64,000 bases of DNA, from the NCBI GenBank assembly GCA_036011085.1, contig DASCMS010000103.1, positions 1-64,000 on the forward strand, in the 5' to 3' direction. Shown one piece after another: positions 1 to 7,990 of this stretch (position 1 is its first letter; each line of letters starts with the position of its first letter). Source of the stretch: UBA8231 sp036011085. Its GTDB lineage: Bacteria > Latescibacterota > UBA2968 > UBA8231. The notes under the pieces are model-generated. The model had not been told where the DNA came from. It saw only the letters and a list, made by a program, of their open reading frames with translations, and ran no database searches. Made by a program: the position numbers and the translations under genes.

Positions 1-1058
1 AGTTCAGTGCAATAGGTGTGGCGACACGAGTACAGCGTGATTGAACGGTCCCAACCCTCGGCGTCAGCCAGCTTCCTGAAGCCGTGGGACAGTGACGATG
101 GATTCAGTGGACGGCCTTCCTCCCTGGCTCGAAGGATAAATAGACCGTCGTGTTTCTCCGCCTGGAGCCAATCGAGTAGCTCCGTTTTCACATCCAACAC
201 CCGTGACTCATAATCTTTGGGCGTCCAGGTCTGCCCGGCTGCATCACGAGTTTCCTGGATGCTCAGAGTGCGCTGTCGGATGTTGATCCAGGACCTCTGT
301 GCCCAACAGACTTCCTCAGGTCGCAGACCGGCATACAAGCAGAGCCGGACAGCAGTAGGCAGTCCGCCGCAGATCCACTGAGGATACTTCAGGCTCGCCG
401 CCATCAGCATTCGAGCCTCCTCACTGCTCAAGAGCCGGCGGACCGTGGCGGTTTTCGGGTTGGCCATTTTCAGAGATCGGGCAGGGTTTTCCGGGATCAT
501 GCCCATTTCCACTGCTTGATCCAGAAGGACACGGAGTTTCGTCAGGTAGTGGTGGACACTCCACGGAGAATACCGCTCCTGAAGGTCGGCAACATAGCGT
601 TCACAGTCCTTGACTTTCAGGGGCCGCAGGTCAGGAAAGTTGGCCCGAAGCCACTCAACAACCTGCCGAGCCATTGACATGCTGCTCAGGTGGGTCTTGC
701 GGTGGGGATCATGGGCTTTACTGTGAACGAGGGCGTAGTTCTCATATGAGGCGAGGATGGCCTCGAAATTGGTGCCAGATGTGCCAGGGTCACGGGCGGC
801 CGTATCCCCCCAACCTGGGAACGCAGCGGAGGCTTCATCGGGCATCAGGAAGCCATCACTGATCCATCTCGTGATCTGGGGTTTACTGGCAATCTGATCT
901 CGGGTTGCCCGCTCCAGGTCCTCAAGTCGGGTGCGCATCGCCGTGGCAGCCGCCTTCGTCCTGCAGTAGCGCGATCTGGACTTCCTCTCATGCCCCAAGG
1001 AAAGTGTGTAGCGGACGCGCCAACCGCCCCTCTGTGGATACTTCGCCGCTGATGCCAT
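1..1058 (-). CDS. Tyrosine recombinase (phage-type integrase), 3' end outside the window
   Basis: Open frame of 352 visible codons running off the left edge. The N-terminus (about residues 1-60) is an Arg/Lys-rich arm-binding-like segment with the motif GGWRVRYTLSLG, followed by a SAM-like core-binding domain (about 110-225) and the catalytic domain. Catalytic Arg I is R246 in AGLRPEEV. The box II region reads YSCRHTY (residues 343-349), with R346 present but Tyr where most family members have His. The nucleophilic Tyr should lie just beyond base 1. The ATG at 1058-1056 is the first possible start because an in-frame TGA immediately precedes it. It lies downstream of a tRNA-Val gene on the same strand, the usual position for an island integrase. 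Site-specific integration/excision is inferred from the family. Confidence 0.88.
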   Translation of the reverse strand, partial: MASAAKYPQRGGWRVRYTLSLGHERKSRSRYCRTKAAATAMRTRLEDLERATRDQIASKPQITRWISDGFLMPDEASAAFPGWGDTAARDPGTSGTNFEAILASYENYALVHSKAHDPHRKTHLSSMSMARQVVEWLRANFPDLRPLKVKDCERYVADLQERYSPWSVHHYLTKLRVLLDQAVEMGMIPENPARSLKMANPKTATVRRLLSSEEARMLMAASLKYPQWICGGLPTAVRLCLYAGLRPEEVCWAQRSWINIRQRTLSIQETRDAAGQTWTPKDYESRVLDVKTELLDWLQAEKHDGLFILRAREEGRPLNPSSLSHGFRKLADAEGWDRSITLYSCRHTYCTE

Positions 1059-1063
1059 TCAGT

Positions 1064-1087
1064 CTGTATCCATCACTGTATCCATCG
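1064..1087. repeat. 12-bp tandem direct repeat upstream of the integrase gene
   Basis: Two adjacent 12-bp copies, CTGTATCCATCA and CTGTATCCATCG, differ only at the last base. They sit 5 bp upstream of the integrase ATG. Directly repeated short sites here could be arm-type binding sites for the recombinase or operators for its own control. That role is inference. Confidence 0.5.
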
Positions 1088-1201
1088 GAATGGGTCGAAA
1101 TGGGATAATACGGTCCATATCGGGCATAAATGAATCGCCGGAAGATCAGCAGATCTCGGTGCCACTGTCAAGGCGAATGAAGGACGATTTACACAGAGAA
1201 A

Positions 1202-1230
1202 GGCCCTCTGGACAGAGAATCCAGAGGGCC
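1202..1230 (-). terminator. Intrinsic terminator downstream of tRNA-Val
   Basis: Perfect 10-bp inverted repeat (1202-1211 with 1221-1230, GGCCCTCTGG) around a 9-nt loop. On the minus strand it is followed by a T-rich tract (TTTCTCT). It lies 8 bp beyond the 3' CCA of the tRNA and should end that transcript. Confidence 0.7.
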
Positions 1231-1237
1231 TTCATGG

Positions 1238-1314
1238 TGGTGGGCGATGCCGGGCTCGAACCAGCGACCCCCTGCTTGTAAGGCAGGTGCTCTGACCAAC
1301 TGAGCTAATCGCCC
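1238..1314 (-). tRNA. tRNA-Val (anticodon UAC), CCA encoded
   Basis: All cloverleaf elements are visible on the minus strand: a 7-bp acceptor stem (GGGCGAT/ATCGCCC), D-arm GCTC...GAGC, anticodon stem CCTGC/GCAGG with loop CTTACAA (anticodon TAC), a 5-nt variable loop, and a T-arm with loop TTCGAGC. The 74-nt body is followed by an encoded CCA at 1240-1238. It would decode GUA and, by wobble, other Val codons. The adjacent integrase makes its 3' end a candidate attachment site. Confidence 0.96.
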
Positions 1315-1404
1315 GAAGTCTCAGCGACAGAATGTACACCATGATCAGAACGTGTGCATTCCGTACATTCGCCTTCCCCGACAATCCTGCCGATTGAATC
1401 AGAC

Positions 1405-3978
1405 ATGTCCCCCAGACGCCGTCGATATCCAGTTCTCCGCCTCGTTCCATCCGTCTTTGGCGTGCTCCTCGCCGCTCTGTCCTGCGGCCCACCGCCACAG
1501 CCGACCCCCCTCGACTCGCCGAAGCACCGTGCAGTGTGGCTCTCACCGGCGAACTGGGCTCATGCCGACGCGGACAGCGCCGCTGCGCGGATCCGCGGCT
1601 TCGCCACTGCGGTGGCGCTGGGCGGCTCGCCCACACTCCTCGTTCCGGTCGATGCCGAGACGGGTGCGGCCTCACCAGATGGATTCGACCCGCTTGCCGT
1701 GGCCATCGACGGGGGCCACGCACACGGTCTTGGCGTCCACGCAGGACTGACGCTGTCCGTCGCCGACGGCGAACCCCCGGCAGCGGCAAGAGCCCGCTGG
1801 AAGGAGATCGCCCGGCATGTGGCAACGCACTACGAAGTCGACGGCCTCTATTTCAGCGAAAGCAGGGATCGGTCCGCTGTCGGCGCTGCCGCCGAGGCGC
1901 TCCTCGTCAAGCCGTACCTCGTGGTTTCGGCGTCGAGCCTGCGGCACGTCATCGGACTGGCGCCAGTCCACGGAGTTCTCGCGCCCGACGACACGATGTC
2001 CTGGCGCGCGAAGGGGTCACAGGTCGTCGGTCTCGACCTGACCGCCTGGCTGACATCAGGCGCCGCCGATCGCGTGGTCCATGTCGATTCGGCGGCGCAC
2101 GAGCCCACCACCGACGCCAACGGCCACCTGGTCATCCTCCTGCCCGATCGTCCCGACACGCTGCGTGTTGTCGCCGACGGCGATACCCTCGCCCTGGAGA
2201 CACGGTTCTGGAAACCACCCTACAACTATTCAGTCACTGCGGCAGGCACGGTGACACGCAGCGCCCCCTGGGTCGAACTGCGCGCCGCCCCACCTACAGC
2301 CACCACACGCGACACCTTCGAATTCCTCGGGCACACAGATTCACTTGCCCGGGCCACGATTAACGGTGTGGGCGTGAAGGTCTATGCCACCGGCGTATTC
2401 TTCGACAGCCTCGCTCTGGCGAAAGGACGAAACCGCATCCGCCTGGAGGCACGCTGGCCCGACGGCCGCCTCGCTGTGTACGAAGAAGAGTTCGAGCGGC
2501 GCATCGATCCACCCCGGCCGCCGTTGCCCCTGTGGATCGATGAGAAGTCTGTTGAACCAGGCGACTCCCTCACGCTTCTGCCAACCGATGTCGTACGGCT
2601 CTCCTTCCGCGGATCTCCGGGGCAGAAGGCGACGGCCCACATCAAGCCCGGCGGCCTCGAACTGCCGTTCGGCCGCATCGACGGCGAGCACAGCGCCACC
2701 TACTCAACCGATCTGCACCTGTCACGCCTGAAACCCGGGCGCAGCTATCGGGTGGAGATCCGCCTGCATCAGGCCGGTGGAGGCAGCCGCATCCGCCATC
2801 GCCTGGCAAACCCCATCGAGGTGCGCCGGCTCCACGAACTCCCCCTCGTCATTACCTCAGCACCCGAATCCTACGTCTCCTGGAGCCTGGGCGCCGTGCG
2901 CCTTGGCGGACCGTATGTGGCCGAGTATCCCGAGGGTGTCGTGCTGCAGACGACGGGTCGATTCGGGCGCCGGTATCGCGTTCGCTTCGGCCCGCACAGC
3001 GTGGGGTACATCCACGAGCGCTACGTTGACGTGGCACCGGGCGGCACGGTGATGCCTCGATACCACCTGCGGTCCATCAGCGCCTCGGCCACGGACAGCA
3101 CCGACGTGGTCCGTATTCCGCGCCCGGAACCCGTACCCTACATCGTCCGCTCCGACCCGGACGGCCGCCGCATCGTCGTTACTCTCTACGGCGTGCAGAC
3201 GAGCAGCACCTGGCTCGCCCACCGCTCCGGCATGCGCTACGTCGACCGGGTCACCTGGCGCCAGCTGGATGCAGAGACCTACGAGGCAACCCTCCACTTG
3301 AAGACCGATCGCATCTGGGGGTATGACGTGAGGCCCGACGGCCGCTCGCTTGTTGTCACTCTTCGTCACCCGCCATCTCTCAGCCCTGCCGCGGATCAGC
3401 CGCTGGCGGGTCTGAAGATCGCCATCGAAGCCGGCCACGGGGGCAGCAGCACCGGTGCCATCGGCCTGTCCGGTCTGCTCGAGCGCGACGTCAATCTCGC
3501 CACCGCCCTCCTGCTGGCAGACTCGTGTGAGGCCGCAGGGGCCGAAGTCATTCAGCTGCGGGACGGGTTCGACGGCATCCCCTACATGGCGCGGCGTGAC
3601 TCGGTGCGCGCCTCCGGCGCCGACGTCTTCATCAGTGTACACGCCAACGCTGCCGGCGGCGGTTTCTTGCGCGCCGGCGGTACCTGCACGTTCTACCACG
3701 ACCCCTTCTGGGCGCCCCTGGCGACGCACATCTACGGACACATGCTGGATCTCGGATTGGGCGAATTCGGTACGGTGGGATCCTTCAACTACCGGCCGAC
3801 GCGGATGTCGTCAGTGCCCTCCGTCCTCGTGGAGCAGGCCTTCATGAGCCATGCCGAGGACGAGGAGTTCCTCTCCTCTGAAGCGGGACGTCAGGCCATC
3901 GCCGGCAAGATTCTCGCCGGTCTGCTGGACTGGCTCGCAGAACAGCCCGTCGACACACGGGCGAGCGTGGACGAGTAG
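1405..3978 (+). CDS. N-acetylmuramoyl-L-alanine amidase (amidase_3), lipoprotein
   Basis: Peptidoglycan amidase of about 857 aa. The chosen start at 1405 gives an Arg-rich n-region, a hydrophobic stretch and a lipobox (LAALSC); a start at 1354 would add 17 residues ahead of it. A large N-terminal region resembles a degenerate family-10 glycoside-hydrolase-like fold (KHRAVWLSP near the mature N-terminus) and is followed by beta-rich segments. The C-terminal ~200 residues are a typical amidase_3 domain with Zn ligands in EAGHGG, LLERDVN and SVHAN and the catalytic Glu in VLVEQAF. It should cleave the amide between MurNAc and the stem peptide from the periplasmic face. It is much longer than AmiC-type enzymes. 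The gene is transcribed divergently from the tRNA and convergently with the next gene. Confidence 0.85.
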   Translation: MSPRRRRYPVLRLVPSVFGVLLAALSCGPPPQPTPLDSPKHRAVWLSPANWAHADADSAAARIRGFATAVALGGSPTLLVPVDAETGAASPDGFDPLAVAIDGGHAHGLGVHAGLTLSVADGEPPAAARARWKEIARHVATHYEVDGLYFSESRDRSAVGAAAEALLVKPYLVVSASSLRHVIGLAPVHGVLAPDDTMSWRAKGSQVVGLDLTAWLTSGAADRVVHVDSAAHEPTTDANGHLVILLPDRPDTLRVVADGDTLALETRFWKPPYNYSVTAAGTVTRSAPWVELRAAPPTATTRDTFEFLGHTDSLARATINGVGVKVYATGVFFDSLALAKGRNRIRLEARWPDGRLAVYEEEFERRIDPPRPPLPLWIDEKSVEPGDSLTLLPTDVVRLSFRGSPGQKATAHIKPGGLELPFGRIDGEHSATYSTDLHLSRLKPGRSYRVEIRLHQAGGGSRIRHRLANPIEVRRLHELPLVITSAPESYVSWSLGAVRLGGPYVAEYPEGVVLQTTGRFGRRYRVRFGPHSVGYIHERYVDVAPGGTVMPRYHLRSISASATDSTDVVRIPRPEPVPYIVRSDPDGRRIVVTLYGVQTSSTWLAHRSGMRYVDRVTWRQLDAETYEATLHLKTDRIWGYDVRPDGRSLVVTLRHPPSLSPAADQPLAGLKIAIEAGHGGSSTGAIGLSGLLERDVNLATALLLADSCEAAGAEVIQLRDGFDGIPYMARRDSVRASGADVFISVHANAAGGGFLRAGGTCTFYHDPFWAPLATHIYGHMLDLGLGEFGTVGSFNYRPTRMSSVPSVLVEQAFMSHAEDEEFLSSEAGRQAIAGKILAGLLDWLAEQPVDTRASVDE

Positions 3979-3994
3979 CGACTGCAGATCCGGC

Positions 3995-4846
3995 TCAGGC
4001 AGCCAGTTCGAAGATTGGCGTGCTCTCGGAGGTCAACCGGTTCAACTCGGCGATCTCGTCTTCGGTGACGGCCGTGAAGCGCTCGCCGATGTCGAGAGCC
4101 ATCGGGTAGAAGTGAGGTTCTCCGGGCGGCAGCGCCGCGGTGATCGGCTGCGACAGGGAGAACCGTAGCGCCAGGTCGGCCAGGGCCGGATCCTCGATCG
4201 GCTGATACCAGCACTTCGACCACTTTTTCGCGGCTCCCTCCTCCAGCTTGCCGTAGGCCATGGCCTTCAGGGCCAGACGGCCCATGCTCCTGGCCTGAGC
4301 GGCAGCAACAACCTGCGGGCCGAAGCCGGCGCCGAGCCAGGTCGACCAGTTGATCGGAAACAGAACGGAGTCGAGATCGACTGCCTCTATCAAACGCAGC
4401 GCCGTCTCTGCCGAGTGCGACGAAAAGCCGACGTATCGCGCCTGTCCTTTCTCCTTCGCCTCGAGAAACGCCTCGAGCGCTCCGCCTGTGCCCGTGATCG
4501 TATCGAAGTCCTCGTCGGTATTCACCGCGTGCATCTGATAGAGGTCGAAGTGATCCGTCTGCATCCACTTCAGTGACTCCTCCAGCTCCCGGCGGGCGCC
4601 GGCCGCGGTGCGCTCCGTCGTCTTGCAGGCGAGAAACGCGTCGTCCCGGTACGGAGCCAGCGCCGGCCCCAGAATTTGTTGGGCGTTGCCGTAGGTGGGC
4701 GCCACGTCGAAGTAGTTGACGCCGCGATCCACCGCCTCAGCAACAAGGCTGCTGGCCTCGCCCGCAGACACCTTGCTGACCATGATGCCGCCGAAACCGA
4801 TGATGGACAGCTGTTCACCTGTGTTGCCGTACTCTCGTGTCTCCAT
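3995..4846 (-). CDS. Aldo/keto reductase
   Basis: 283 aa, TIM-barrel aldo/keto reductase. The N-terminus (GNTGEQLSIIGFGG) and the active-site tetrad elements are visible: Asp/Tyr in YFDVAPTYGNA, Lys in LACKTTE, and His in LYQMHAV. Family members reduce carbonyls with NADPH; the substrate cannot be read from sequence. It follows a second aldo/keto reductase after a 19-nt gap, so the two probably form an operon. The C-terminal half (helix with KKWSKCWYQPIEDPALADLAL) differs from the partner, so this is not a recent duplication. Confidence 0.85.
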   Translation of the reverse strand: METREYGNTGEQLSIIGFGGIMVSKVSAGEASSLVAEAVDRGVNYFDVAPTYGNAQQILGPALAPYRDDAFLACKTTERTAAGARRELEESLKWMQTDHFDLYQMHAVNTDEDFDTITGTGGALEAFLEAKEKGQARYVGFSSHSAETALRLIEAVDLDSVLFPINWSTWLGAGFGPQVVAAAQARSMGRLALKAMAYGKLEEGAAKKWSKCWYQPIEDPALADLALRFSLSQPITAALPPGEPHFYPMALDIGERFTAVTEDEIAELNRLTSESTPIFELAA

Positions 4847-4865
4847 GACTCTCTCCTCTTGCGCC

Positions 4866-5717
4866 TCAACCCGCCGCCCGGACCTCGGGCAGCCAGAACA
4901 GCGTCTTCTTGTCCCCCGCAGCCACCTTCATCGCCTCATCGAGCAGCAGCCTGTCCTCGTCCGCCGACAGCGGTGCGAACTGCTCTGCAATCGCCACGTT
5001 CTCTTCCACGTGAGCCACTGAGTCCATACCGATGATGACCACATCGATGTCGAGTCCCATGGAGTAGTGGACGAACAGCGGCCTGTGTTCGGCCGGCACC
5101 TGGCCATAGACCATGGCCTTCATGCCGATGATTCCCATGCCTCTGGCTCGTGCGGCCGGAATCGTCGAAGACGAGAAGTCGTTCCACACCCGGTTGGCGG
5201 CACCCATCGGGTTGAGTACGGTGTCGAAGTCGTATTCACCGATCATCTGCACGAAGTTCGCCGGATGGGTGTGGCCGGTGAGGCCGACGAAGCGGATCCT
5301 GCCAGCCTGCTGGTATTCCTCGATGACCCGCAGAGCGCCGTCGGGGCGCAGCGTATCGGTGAGGAGCCCTTCCTGCGTGTCGATCCCGTGCAGCTGCATG
5401 AGGTCGATCGTATCGACGCCCAGATCCTCGAAGCTCCGGGCGATCTCCCGCTTCACCTCGTCTCCGGAGCGTTTGATGCACTTGGCCGTCACGAACAGGC
5501 CCTCCCGGTCCCGCTCCTTGAGTGCCAGACCGAGCTTGCGCTCACAGTCCTTGTAGCCGGAGGCCGTGTCGAGATAGGTGATCCCCAGGTCGATGGCGCG
5601 ATGCACGACCCCGATGGCCTCCGCGTCGTCCTCGAGCAGGTTCCAGCAGACACCGCCCAGTCCGAGGGCGGTGACGGTCTGTCCCGTCTTGCCGAGAGTT
5701 CGTGTGGGGATGGCCAT
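4866..5717 (-). CDS. Aldo/keto reductase
   Basis: 283 aa. The start at 5717 gives the standard N-terminus (MAIPTRTLGKTGQ); the frame stays open upstream but the extra residues are not family-like. Active-site elements are DTASGY (Asp, Tyr), VTAKC (Lys) and LMQLHGID (His). Soluble NAD(P)H-dependent oxidoreductase, substrate unknown. It is the first gene of a two-gene aldo/keto reductase operon and is divergent from the small HTH gene at 5995. Confidence 0.85.
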   Translation of the reverse strand: MAIPTRTLGKTGQTVTALGLGGVCWNLLEDDAEAIGVVHRAIDLGITYLDTASGYKDCERKLGLALKERDREGLFVTAKCIKRSGDEVKREIARSFEDLGVDTIDLMQLHGIDTQEGLLTDTLRPDGALRVIEEYQQAGRIRFVGLTGHTHPANFVQMIGEYDFDTVLNPMGAANRVWNDFSSSTIPAARARGMGIIGMKAMVYGQVPAEHRPLFVHYSMGLDIDVVIIGMDSVAHVEENVAIAEQFAPLSADEDRLLLDEAMKVAAGDKKTLFWLPEVRAAG

Positions 5718-5881
5718 GGACCAGAAGATAGTCAGTCGATCTGCTTGCCACGAAACAACCCTTGACATCGTGCGAGTGGCGTGCTTTCTGTCTCCTGTAA
5801 CGACTGGCCTGTACAAAAAACCATAAGGTTCCACCAGAGCGGACCGTCGACCAGTCCGGGGGTTGAAGAACTCCCCAAGAC

Positions 5882-5949
5882 GCCCGCCTCGCCCGTAGCC
5901 CCGGGGGATTTCCCTCTCCGGACCGGCTGTGGGCGAGGTGGGCGTTTTT
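5882..5949 (+). terminator. Terminator-like hairpin upstream of the small HTH gene
   Basis: A 13-bp stem (5882-5894 with 5931-5943, one G-U pair) encloses a 36-nt GC-rich loop with inner pairing potential. It is followed by a run of five T at 5945-5949. No plus-strand gene precedes it within 1.9 kb except sequence antisense to the aldo/keto reductases, so it may be a leader attenuator or the end of a small RNA. I recognise no riboswitch class in 5718-5881. Confidence 0.55.
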
Positions 5950-5994
5950 CGTTCTGGGGCCATTTTCGCCAAAAGGGAGTGGGAAAGACCGCCG

Positions 5995-6180
5995 ATGCGA
6001 AAGACACCTCTCGACCAGGTCGAGCGCGTAGCCCGCATGTACCGGAGCAACAAAGACGCGAGCTACGCCCTCGGAATCACCGTGCAGGCCTTCAGCCGCC
6101 TGTGCCGCCAGCACGGCATCGAGACTCCGTACAAGCGCCAGCTGCGCTCACGGCGCAGTTTTGCCGACGCCGCCGGCTAA
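5995..6180 (+). CDS. Small helix-turn-helix protein (61 aa)
   Basis: 61-residue basic protein. Residues about 8-45 read like a single helix-turn-helix: VERVARMYRSNKDASYALGI, then a recognition-helix-like segment VQAFSRLCRQHGI. The C-terminus is Arg/Ser rich. The start at 5995 is chosen because upstream codons are not protein-like and GGGAGTGGG lies upstream. No other domain is present, so it may be a stand-alone regulator or accessory DNA-binding protein. It lies between a terminator-like hairpin and the tyrS promoter, so it is probably a single-gene transcript. No experimental function is known to me. Confidence 0.6.
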   Translation: MRKTPLDQVERVARMYRSNKDASYALGITVQAFSRLCRQHGIETPYKRQLRSRRSFADAAG

Positions 6181-6193
6181 GCCGAACTGCCCG

Positions 6194-6223
6194 TTGACGT
6201 TCTGACCGAGGAGCCGGTATATT
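6194..6223 (+). promoter_or_regulatory. Sigma70-like promoter of tyrS
   Basis: A -35 TTGACG at 6194-6199 and a -10 TATATT at 6218-6223 are separated by 18 bp. A start 7-8 nt past the -10 falls on the ATG at 6231, which would make the first message leaderless. Confidence 0.65.
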
Positions 6224-6230
6224 GATGGAC

Positions 6231-6305
6231 ATGACCCGCGATCACCGCCGATACCCAGCCTGCCGCTACATCCAATCCGTCCTCGCCGGAGCGCGACAGA
6301 GGTAG
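6231..6305 (+). CDS. Putative tyrS leader peptide (24 aa)
   Basis: Short ORF beginning at the predicted transcription start; an upstream in-frame ATG at 6225 has GAGGAG ahead of it but would lie before the start site. The peptide contains two Tyr codons (TAC at 6252 and 6267) in the context RRYPACRY and ends at TAG 6303-6305. It precedes a strong terminator before tyrS. Bases 6276-6285, inside this ORF, can pair with 6350-6359 in the 5' arm of the terminator. This is the layout of ribosome-mediated attenuation, with stalling at Tyr codons favouring read-through. Read from sequence only. Confidence 0.5.
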   Translation: MTRDHRRYPACRYIQSVLAGARQR

Positions 6306-6344
6306 GCTCAAGAGCGGTCGGCCGACCGTGCGCAGAAACAACCG

Positions 6345-6400
6345 GCCCCCGAGGATGGACGTCGAGACAACTCGATCACGTTCGTCCTCGGGGGCTTTTT
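6345..6400 (+). terminator. Intrinsic terminator / attenuator in the tyrS leader
   Basis: An 18-bp stem (6345-6362 with 6378-6395, two G-U pairs) is capped by a 4-bp CGAG/CTCG hairpin and followed by TTTTT at 6396-6400. It lies between the promoter and tyrS, only 9 nt before the tyrS ATG, so transcription must pass it to express tyrS. No T-box consensus sequence was seen upstream. Confidence 0.8.
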
Positions 6401-6409
6401 CATGTTCGA

Positions 6410-7675
6410 ATGGAAAGAAACGCGATGACCCTGCTCGAAGAACTCGAATTCCGCGGCCAGCTCTACCAGGTCACCGACGCCGACGGCCTGGCCGAACGGC
6501 TGGCCAGCGGGCCGATCACCCTGTATTGCGGCTTCGATCCCACCGCCGACAGCCTTACGGTGGGCAACCTTGCCTCCCTGCTGATCCTGACTCGCTTCCA
6601 GCGGGCCGGCCATAGACCCATCGCCCTGGTTGGCGGCGGTACGGGCATGATCGGGGATCCCGGCGGCAAGTCACAGGAAAGGGCACTGAACACAGCAGAG
6701 GTCGTGGAGGGATTCACCGCAAAAATCCGCGCCCAGATGGAGCCCTTCCTCGACTTCGACACGAAGACGAACCCGGCGCAGATGGTCAACAACTACGACT
6801 GGCTCGGGTCCATGGGCGCCATCGAGCTGATGCGGGACGTGGGGAAACACTTCCCTGTGCCCTACATGCTGGCCAAGGAATCGGTGAAGTCGCGCCTGGA
6901 AACCGGCATCAGCTACACCGAATTCAGCTACATGATCCTGCAGGCCGCCGACTTCCTCGAGCTGTACAGACGCCACGACTGCGAACTGCAGGTCGGCGGC
7001 TCCGACCAGTGGGGGAACATCACCGCCGGTTCAGACCTGATCCGCCGGGCCGTGGGTGGCTCCGCTTTCGGCCTGACGTGTCCCCTGGTGACCACCGCCG
7101 ACGGCGCTAAGTTCGGCAAGACGGAAGCCGGCGCCGTGTGGCTGTCGCCGGAACGGACCACGCCCTACGAGTTTTACCAGTACTGGGTCAACACGGACGA
7201 CCGCTCCGTCGTCAGCTACCTCAAGGTCTTCACCTTCCTCAGCGTCGACAAGCTGCAGCAGCTGGAGGAGGCCACCACCGCCAACCCGGGCGCCCGCGAG
7301 GCCCAGCGCACCCTCGCCCACGAAGTGACCGCCCTCGTCCACGGCAAGGAGACAGCCCTGAAGGCGGAACGGATCTCGCGAGCCCTGTTCTACGGAGAGC
7401 TGAAAGAGCTGCAGGAGGACGAACTACAGCAGGCCTTCCACGATGTGCCGACACACACGATGGAAGCCGACGAACAGGGACTGGTAGACCTCCTCGTCGC
7501 CGCCGGCACCTCCTCCTCCAAACGCCAGGCCCGCCAGGACATCGGCCAGGGAGCCATCTACCTGAACGGCGACCGCTGCACCGACGAAGCCCACACCGTC
7601 AAGAAATCAGACGGCCTCCACGGCAAGTACACCGTAATACGACGCGGCAAGAACAAGTACTTCCTGATTCAGTAG
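6410..7675 (+). CDS. tyrS: Tyrosyl-tRNA synthetase
   Basis: 421 aa, full length. Class I synthetase that activates Tyr with ATP and charges tRNA-Tyr. Visible elements: CGFDPTADSL at 40-49, the signature-1 position as TVGN (50-53) instead of HxGH, the Tyr-binding region with QVGGSDQWGN (194-203), KFGKT (234-238) as the KMSKS equivalent, and a C-terminal S4-like RNA-binding domain (SSSKRQARQDIGQGAIYLNG). The start could be 6410 or the ATG at 6425; 6425 gives MTLLEELEFRG, closer to relatives. Expression is probably controlled by the upstream leader and terminator. Confidence 0.93.
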   Translation: MERNAMTLLEELEFRGQLYQVTDADGLAERLASGPITLYCGFDPTADSLTVGNLASLLILTRFQRAGHRPIALVGGGTGMIGDPGGKSQERALNTAEVVEGFTAKIRAQMEPFLDFDTKTNPAQMVNNYDWLGSMGAIELMRDVGKHFPVPYMLAKESVKSRLETGISYTEFSYMILQAADFLELYRRHDCELQVGGSDQWGNITAGSDLIRRAVGGSAFGLTCPLVTTADGAKFGKTEAGAVWLSPERTTPYEFYQYWVNTDDRSVVSYLKVFTFLSVDKLQQLEEATTANPGAREAQRTLAHEVTALVHGKETALKAERISRALFYGELKELQEDELQQAFHDVPTHTMEADEQGLVDLLVAAGTSSSKRQARQDIGQGAIYLNGDRCTDEAHTVKKSDGLHGKYTVIRRGKNKYFLIQ

Positions 7676-7775
7676 GTGCCATCTCGCCCGCAGAGAATCA
7701 GTGAGCTCTCGGTCGAGCGGCTACATACACAGCGGGTAGTTGAAGCCCCACTCGCAGAACGGGATGGAGCGCGGT

Positions 7776-7986
7776 GGAGGTCGGCACGGGTGCCGCAGGC
7801 GATCCGTAGCGGAGGCCAGGCCTGACGAATAGGCGCCGTCTCAGCGGCGCCGTTCAGGCCCCGAAGGGGTCGCCACCAGGATGGCGGCGACGGATCGAGC
7901 CGCAGGATGCGGCGTTCGATCCGCCCGTGAGTCAGGCCGCAGGCCGCAGCGAAGGTCGCCGGAGGCACCCGTGCCGGCCGACCTCC
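7776..7986. repeat. 211-bp highly palindromic intergenic element
   Basis: It fills most of the 315-bp gap between convergent tyrS and guaA. The ends are an imperfect inverted repeat: 7776-7794 matches the complement of 7964-7986 except for an extra CCGG. Inside are nested perfect hairpins: 7819-7825/7854-7860 enclosing 7832-7838/7845-7851; CCCC/GGGG at 7859-7869; and 7891-7898/7916-7923 enclosing 7899-7904/7908-7913. No ORF or T-run is apparent. It may be a mobile palindromic repeat, a bidirectional terminator or a structured RNA. The rest of the gap (7676-7775) holds nothing I recognise. Confidence 0.65.
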
Positions 7987-7990
7987 TCGA

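Noticed and set aside
5762..5790. TTGACA as -35 of an sRNA or HTH promoter
   Set aside because: No acceptable -10 box at 16-18 bp spacing.
6181..6345. T-box riboswitch for tyrS
   Set aside because: No T-box consensus, specifier-loop layout or antiterminator bulge sequence could be found.
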